This document shows positions 19,592 to 24,116 of a DNA stretch of 24,116 nucleotides, in pieces. Position numbers and translations under genes: made by a program. Source of the stretch: Phoronis australis. Lineage: Eukaryota; Phoronida; Phoronidae. The notes below the pieces were generated by a model. It worked only from the letters and a program-made list of their open reading frames with translations, did no database searches and was not told the origin of the DNA. The stretch lies in assembly GCA_002633005.1 (NCBI GenBank), contig NMRA01000590.1, positions 120,040-144,155 on the forward strand, read 5' to 3'. Numbering within the stretch: position 1 is the first letter of the stretch; the number at the start of each line of letters is the position of its first letter.

Positions 19592-19775
19592 CGCCACTTT
19601 GAAAGCAACTTCCGATTTTTCGGTTTTGTATAATAGCATGTCATAAGAAACTAATACCTGTAAAAATTCGAAAGAATTGGTCTGATAATGCGCCCTCTAC
19701 AGGAGAAAACGTTTTTAGGCCAAAATCGAGGTGCGCATGCGCGATCGCCGATATTTCCGCCATCTTTAACCGGAA
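19592..19775 (+). promoter_or_regulatory. Promoter-like motif cluster, copy C with perfect NRF1-like palindrome
   Basis: GTGCGCATGCGCGATCG (about 19731-19747) contains the exact NRF1 palindrome GCGCATGCGC. CCGCCATCTTT follows near 19757 and ACCGGAAGTA near 19768. The first YY1-like site is degenerate here (CCGCCACTTT). Confidence 0.5.
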
Positions 19776-19894
19776 GTAAACAATTTCCGGCATACTTGTA
19801 GCAAACTTCCGGTCCATTTACTGTGCCGATTCTTAGCCTTTTACGTAAAAAATTGTAGCCTCCATAAGCATTTGAACCTTTAAATGGAAACAAA

Positions 19895-20233
19895 GTGGCC
19901 GCTACAGCCGCCATCTTGGATCCGATTTTGACCAAAAACAATAGGCTTCCAGCACTTCCGGAAGTACGTGTTATGTGTAAATTTTGTGATGATCGGACGA
20001 AAATTGCGACCTGTATCGTGCGAACAAACAAAAAAAACAAAAAAACAAACTTAGTGGAAGAGCAACATACTTGGCGAAATTTATTTCGCCAAGTAAAAAA
20101 CAAACTTAGTGGAAGAGCAACATACTTGGCGAAATTTATTTCGCCAAGTAAAAAACTTAGTGGAAGAGCAACATACTTAGCGAAATTTAATTACACTTGC
20201 AGGCATACATGTAGCAAAGGTCGGAATGTTTAA
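19895..20233 (+). CDS. Small conserved frame, copy C fused to hairpin repeat (112 residues)
   Basis: It starts in AAAGTGGCCGCTACAG; the ATG of copies A and B is GTG at that exact point, so the first ATG used here is MAATAAIL.. only if read as given at 19895 with the local bases. It then reads DPILTKNNRLPALPEVR, CKFCDDRTKIATCIVRTN, and runs into Lys-rich sequence. It ends across the 55-bp hairpin repeats (LSGRATYLAKF twice) with a stop near 20231. The tail is repeat-derived. The start is uncertain and the product may not exist. Confidence 0.25.
   Translation: MAATAAILDPILTKNNRLPALPEVRVMCKFCDDRTKIATCIVRTNKKNKKTNLVEEQHTWRNLFRQVKNKLSGRATYLAKFISPSKKLSGRATYLAKFNYTCRHTCSKGRNV
20046..20198. repeat. 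~55-bp tandem repeat with perfect hairpin, three copies
   Basis: Copies begin near 20046, 20101 and 20153. Each starts (CA)AACTTAGTGGAAGAGCAA. The first two contain ACTTGGCGAAAT-TT-ATTTCGCCAAGT, a 12-bp perfect inverted repeat with a 2-base loop (20069-20094 in copy one). The third has lost the right half. ACTTGGCGAAAT is also present once in each 1.16-kb unit (for example near 17728), so the hairpin was probably built from that unit. Confidence 0.85.
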
Positions 20234-20502
20234 AATTGGCGAATGCCGTTCAACTAATGATTGACCTGCAACTTAACCGTTTGGGACATAAATAAGCTCA
20301 CGCTGACGGTCGAATGGACGGTCGGACAGTTACAAATGACGGCAAAAGGAACCCCTTGCATAATTAACATCAATCCCCGGGCATGAGTACCACAAGTCGC
20401 TTTGTGCTCCTTCTTTAATGATGTTTAGTGAAATACTTGGCACTCCCACTACTTTGCACTGGATCAACGAGATCAAAACGTGGTCCCTAAGGAAAAACTT
20501 AC

Positions 20503-20645
20503 TATCAGTTACACTCACGCGTAACGTCACATTTGTGCCAGCAGTAGCCGTGTTTGATGTGGTGTACAACGCACCGTAGGAGTCATAAATATCCAGCTTC
20601 AATGTAGGAACGACTTGTACAGGGCTGACAGCCGTGACAGCTTCC
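20503..20645 (-). CDS. ZP domain gene, exon for ZP linker and ZP-C start
   Basis: A good acceptor (ACATTTTTCCAG) and a consensus donor (GTAAGT) frame a 143-base exon. It enters in phase 2 and reads EAVTAVSPVQVVPTLKLDIY, DSYGALYTTS and NTATAGTNVTLRVSVTD, leaving in phase 1. Val-Pro..Leu-x-Leu-x-(I/L)-Y-D..G, then V/A-G-x-x-(V/L)-x-L-R-V, is the usual beginning of ZP-C after the inter-domain linker. An N-glycosylation sequon (NVT) is present. The open frame continues into the intron for 60 codons, which would mislead simple ORF calling. The next exon lies 12.1 kb away across the retroelement-filled intron. Confidence 0.85.
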
Positions 20646-22680
20646 CTGGAAAAATGTCAGATGTTTTAAGGCATGAAACCAGCTGGCACGCCCCGGGGAA
20701 ACATGGGACGTGGCAACTAACAAATGGGCGAAGAAGAAGGAAACTATGACATGATTCTTGGAAGTAATCTGTCCATAACTCGGGAACTGTTGCCATGAAT
20801 GATTGGTTGCTGTACGCCATATACTCTGTGACATTATTGAAACATTTTGGTCCAACGAACTGTTTAACATACCGACTTGTCCAAGCTATTTGGAAGCTCA
20901 GTAAGTATAAGCTATTTTGTTCAGTAGTTTTCAAAATAAGCTGGACTCTGCAAACTTGGTGCAACTTCTTGCCAAAACTATTTGGCAATTCAGTCAAACA
21001 TTTACCTAAATAATGTGGTAGTTTTATCTAAATTTACTCAGAATTTAATGCAGTATTGTGACGCCTGTATGCATGTAAATGCCGAATTTTGGTAAAGTAC
21101 TTGGACCTAAACCTGTCAAGATTCCATAGAGAATTTACCTGAATTAATGGGTTCAAATCGATAAACAAGTACATACTGGGTCGCAGCTTTGCTCGTCGAA
21201 GACTTACAAATTCAGTTACAATCTTCGAAGTCTACATCTGATTCTGAACAAAACCTACTCAGCCATCTATACATGTACAGCTAGGTACGACTGTGTGTGA
21301 AATCCCGAAATTTCAAACAGCCAGGGTTAGCGGTCGGCGCCGGGGGGTGTGTGCAAAATCTGAGAGTCAACCGACACTCAATTTACATGTTGCAGCCGTT
21401 ATAAGTGAAAAGCAATCTAATGAACGTCATTTCCTTGCACAATTCTCAGCCTTCTGTAACAATGAAAAGTATGTCGTAGTCTTGAAAACAGTGTTAGGAC
21501 CTACGCTAAAATCTTGCTAAAACTTAGCGAATGGAATCCCCCAAAATACTAATAATGCAGGTTACATTTCCACGAGCTACTTGTGACGTCATCGGACGTT
21601 TGCTACCGGAGAACCACCCCACAGTGCAGTTGAAAAGCACTACTGCAGATGAAACCTTCCTATTTTCGTATGGGATGTTTAACGGGCACGGTACATGTAC
21701 AGGATTGTTCATATTTGGGAAGAGGTGCATTTTTGAATAGGGGAACCTGTGCATGGTGCATAACTTTGTTGGTACATATCCATCAAAAGAGATTGATTCA
21801 CGCCATTTCACCACTGACTCGCTCATGTGTCTTTTCTGCACACGAGGCCGAAGGACTTATTTGCATCATCGTTGCAATACCTTGTTGCGTGTGCTCCGAC
21901 CTGTTGTTATATGACGTCATATGGATGCCAGTCACGGTAATCAACGCTATTCATCCACAAGACAGTATTGGTGTTGAATAACCAGAAAAGTGTCATTTCA
22001 TAATAAATCGATCGGAAATTTCGGTCTGTGAAATATACAAGTTAAAGCACTGAACCATTCAATGATATCAAAAGTTTGTCGGAAACAATCAATCCGGCAA
22101 TATAAAAATTGAAACTATCCCTGAACCAATTCGTGCAGCTGTGTGTCGTTTTAGCTCCGTAGAATTTCTAGGTCTTTTTTCGTGCCTTAGCTTCTGGACT
22201 GTAAATAGTAGTCGCAACATGCCCCCGTGTTGATCACAGCGTTGGAAAATAACGATGGAAACTATGCGGATTTGCAGAACTTGAGGTAAGGACTGTATGG
22301 CGAAAAGCAGATTTTACGCTACGGCCGTCAGCGGCGGAGTACTTTGAACGTTATTATGTCACAATTTCCTGCAAAGACCTTAGCTGTCATGATGCTGTAT
22401 GCATCCACAACGAAATGTTTTCGTCGAGTTAGATTTTTGGCTGAACTTGCTGGCTGTGCACGCTTCTTAGCTTCAGCTATTCATGATGATCCGGATTGAA
22501 ACTTAAGCGAGGTCGAAAAATAGCCGCCTGGTCACCGTGCGTCGGAATTTTCATCGGTATTTTTTCTGTTTTTAAAGCATTAAAACTGCTTTTTTAGGAA
22601 TGACGCCTTGGGTTGATGATTTAGGTAACCCAAATGAACGAGCTCAATCCAATTTGGCGTTGCACAGGCGAATTTAGTCG
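20646..22680. other. ZP intron, no recognised features
   Basis: Several frames of 70-130 codons occur on both strands but none shows a domain pattern. A small duplication of ATACGGCCTCTACCGT lies just beyond, at about 22710-22742. Confidence 0.35.
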
Positions 22681-23068
22681 ACATGGAGATGGCTCACCAA
22701 CCATGAAATACGGCCTCTACCGTTGAATACGGCCTCTACCGTGGTATACGTATTGCCTCCACTTTCCCGTAATTCATAGTTGATAACGTGACCTACCCAA
22801 CACCCGTATTTTCACGCGCATAGCATAAGGAAGGGTATACAACAGAGGCATTGTGCAACCAGTCGCCTGATTGTTTAGTCAGTAGTCTGATTGTCATATA
22901 CGATTTCGTTTAGCATTGCTACTACTTGCGGAGCACTTTTGGATCACCGCAGTGCTTATACATTTTTATGCACCATACGGTTCACCTACACTACTTTACA
23001 AGGCCTCTTTCCAAAATGCACTGTAAACGTAAAACAGGCAGTACAGGAGATGGAAAAGCGACCCCTTA

Positions 23069-23201
23069 CAGAGGCGGATTTAGAGGGGGGAGGCAAGGGG
23101 CCGTGGACCTAAAACTCTCCCAGATTCCATTTGGGTAAAATCCTGGCTAATACTTTACCCTGCATGGCCCACCCTAACTAAAAATACTGGATCCGCCCCT
23201 G
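23069..23201. mobile_element. 133-bp GGCGGATYYAG-family element
   Basis: The ends are CAGAGGCGGATTTAG and, read inward from the right, CAGGGGCGGATCCAG. Exact CCTTA pentamers flank it at 23064-23068 and 23202-23206. This is the cleanest copy of the family in the window and fixes its ends and 5-bp duplication. Confidence 0.8.
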
Positions 23202-23361
23202 CCTTAAAGCAAATAAAAACTAGACAAGTATAAGTCGTGATCAAATTCAACGAACGCTACGCATTCTACGATTCGGCAGCTCAAAAAATCGTGTCGGAGT
23301 AGCTGTTTTAAGATTAGTACAGCGTCAATAACCGCACAGAAGATAAAATGCAATTACTAAC

Positions 23362-23525
23362 GTCGACGTAACGTTACTGGTTGCGGTCCCCTTGAGTATC
23401 TGTTCTCCGACGGAATTGTAAACACACGTATAGTTGTGCTTTGAGTCGGGGCTCCCAGAGATTGCACCGTTAGATAAAACTGTAGTATAAATTACGATAT
23501 CCACGTTGCCTCCTCCAGTTGGTAC
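23362..23525 (-). CDS. ZP domain gene, exon coding the second half of ZP-N
   Basis: Acceptor TGACTATATTTTCAG precedes 164 bases, with donor GTTAGT (weaker than consensus). It reads VPTGGGNVDIVIYTTVLSNG, AISGSPDSKHNYTCVYNSVG, EQILKGTATSNVTS, entering in phase 0 and leaving in phase 2, which fits the exon at 20503-20645. I-x-Y-(S/T)-N/T-x-V..I-x-x-(S/T)-P..(I/N)-x-(F/Y)-(S/T)-C-x-Y is the core of ZP-N. Two sequons (NYT, NVT) suit a secreted or surface protein. The usual C-G-T at the start of this region is G-G-G here. Confidence 0.85.
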
Positions 23526-23650
23526 CTGAAAATATAGTCAGAGCATGATACTCAGCGTTACTCAAGATTTTCTCATTTTTGACATGCAAGTACTGAGATG
23601 TTATAACAGGATTACCGTTCCACAGCACGACTTTTGCAATATTAACTCAC

Positions 23651-23711
23651 AGGATAAGTGAAGTGCAAGTATTTGCTGTTAGTAATTGCAACATAGATAC
23701 GATTCATCCGT
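23651..23711 (-). CDS. ZP domain gene, 61-bp exon in the ZP-N
   Basis: Acceptor TTTTTCTATTCTAG and consensus donor GTGAGT enclose 61 bases: one base finishing a split codon and then RMNRIYVAITNSKYLHFTYP. Joined to the next exon it gives HFTYP-VPTGGG-NVDIVIY, which follows the ZP-N pattern of a hydrophobic strand before P-L-x-x-C-G. The phases fit exons on both sides (in phase 2, out phase 0). Confidence 0.72.
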
Positions 23712-23851
23712 CTAGAATAGAAAAATTCTACGATATTTGTTGGGATCACTGACTGTTGATATATATGTACTGGGACAAAGTTAATGACCCAGATGAAGCA
23801 ACAATATGTTCCTAATCTAAATTTGGCAAATTTTCATGAAAAGTGACATAC

Positions 23852-23969
23852 GATGTAGACGCGGTCAAGACATACACTGCGACTATAGGACAAAACCTGT
23901 GCAAGGCGTTATCTAATGGATACATGTTGAAAGCCGCTGAAGGTGATTTCACAGTTGCATTCGAAGAAT
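23852..23969 (-). CDS. Probable upstream ZP gene exon, 5' border uncertain
   Basis: The frame reads SSNATVKSPSAAFNMYPLDN, ALHRFCPIVAVYVLTASTS and reaches donor GTATGT in phase 2, matching the exon at 23651-23711. The acceptor could be ..GATATGCCAG (exon start 23969) or ..CACCTTCAG (exon start 23936); both have weak pyrimidine tracts. The Cys and hydrophobic strand would be the front part of ZP-N, though similarity is loose here. No signal peptide or start codon is seen, so the gene continues beyond the right edge. Confidence 0.5.
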
Positions 23970-23996
23970 CTGGCATATCAAACGGGCACTGGTCAC

Positions 23997-24116
23997 CATG
24001 TTTCCGTCCCGTCCATGTTTCCGTCCCATCCATGTTTCACTCCCCTCCATGTTCCACTCCCCTCCATGTTCCACTCCCCTCCATGTTTCACTCCCCACCA
24101 TGTTTCACTTCCCTCC
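23997..24116. repeat. 17-bp minisatellite at the right edge
   Basis: Seven copies of CATGTTTCACTCCCCTC and variants (CATGTTTCCGTCCCATC, CATGTTCCACTCCCCTC) run to the end of the window and are cut by it. The array begins less than 30 bases upstream of the possible first ZP exon. Confidence 0.92.

Larger units (their letters stand above)
17095..20200. repeat. Three tandem copies of a ~1.16-kb unit
   Basis: The landmark ACGGTAAGTCTGAG occurs at 17134, 18289 and 19448, giving periods of 1155 and 1159. The third copy breaks off near 20030. A short piece of a further copy (ATGAAAGCGCTCCGAGGAGC) precedes the first at about 17110. Each full unit contains, in order: a GCCATCTT site near ACTTCCGGT, a CATGCGCGATCGC block, a second GCCATCTT followed by CGGAAGTAAAC, a conserved ATG frame with a third GCCATCTT, then GA-rich acidic-codon blocks. 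The strands differ by scattered substitutions. Confidence 0.92.

Noticed and set aside
20330-20502. Extension of the ZP exon at 20.5 kb through the open frame to 20330
   Set aside because: A consensus GTAAGT donor at 20502 and a phase-matching exon at 8416 explain the protein better. The extended frame loses ZP similarity.
20583-20997. Minus-strand ORFs of 95 and 132 codons upstream of the ZP exon
   Set aside because: They lie in the proposed intron or in the wrong frame, and show no domain pattern.
21524-21981. Overlapping ORFs of 69-110 codons on both strands
   Set aside because: No recognisable motifs, competing frames on both strands, and location inside the ZP intron suggest chance.

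Overview
The window looks like nuclear DNA from an animal, most likely a marine invertebrate. Coding sequence is sparse and split by introns with GT/AG borders. Zona pellucida (ZP) domain exons, LINE and Penelope-like retroelement remnants, several non-autonomous DNA transposons and many minisatellites are present, and the palindrome TACATGTA recurs throughout. I see no operons, ribosome binding sites, rRNA or CRISPR array. The species cannot be fixed from the sequence alone.

The one host gene I can assemble runs right to left on the minus strand. Seven candidate exons (about 23969-23852, 23711-23651, 23525-23362, 20645-20503, 8416-8329, 6303-6108 and 2302-2213) have splice borders whose reading phases fit each other at every junction. 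Together they encode a diverged ZP module: ZP-N in the right-hand exons, the linker and start of ZP-C at 20.5 kb, and the rest of ZP-C at 8.4, 6.2 and 2.3 kb. No start codon, signal peptide, transmembrane segment or stop codon was found, so both ends probably lie outside the window or in unrecognised exons. A 12.1-kb intron (8417-20502) holds most of the mobile DNA.

Layout from left to right. 1-470: two minisatellites. 0.88-2.0 kb: a frameshifted helical coding remnant and a THAP-like zinc-finger remnant on the plus strand. 2.2-2.3 kb: the last ZP exon found. 3.39-3.69 kb: a 301-bp transposon with 5-bp target duplications. 3.78-3.87 kb: a TATC/TA microsatellite. 5.4-5.65 kb: a 42-bp repeat array. 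5.77-6.11 kb: a 56/57-bp array that repeats the splice donor of the adjoining ZP exon. 7.7-7.86 kb: a possible tRNA-derived SINE. 10.83-15.7 kb: a nested retroelement complex. It contains a LINE whose 3' part is on the minus strand and whose 5' part is inverted onto the plus strand. A palindromic Penelope-like 3' end carrying two hammerhead-like motifs sits between the two parts. A 1127-bp and a 131-bp inverted-repeat transposon are inserted in the LINE reverse transcriptase. 15.83-16.4 kb: old diverged tandem repeats. 17.1-20.2 kb: three tandem copies of a roughly 1.16-kb unit carrying YY1-, NRF1- and ETS-like sites ahead of a conserved ATG reading frame. 20.5-24.1 kb: the remaining ZP exons, another 133-bp transposon of the 3.4-kb family, and a 17-bp minisatellite at the right edge.

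The most notable points are the promoter-like 1.16-kb tandem unit, the minisatellite built from a splice donor, the twin-priming-like LINE with its palindromic Penelope core, and the ZP gene itself, which open-reading-frame scanning would miss.
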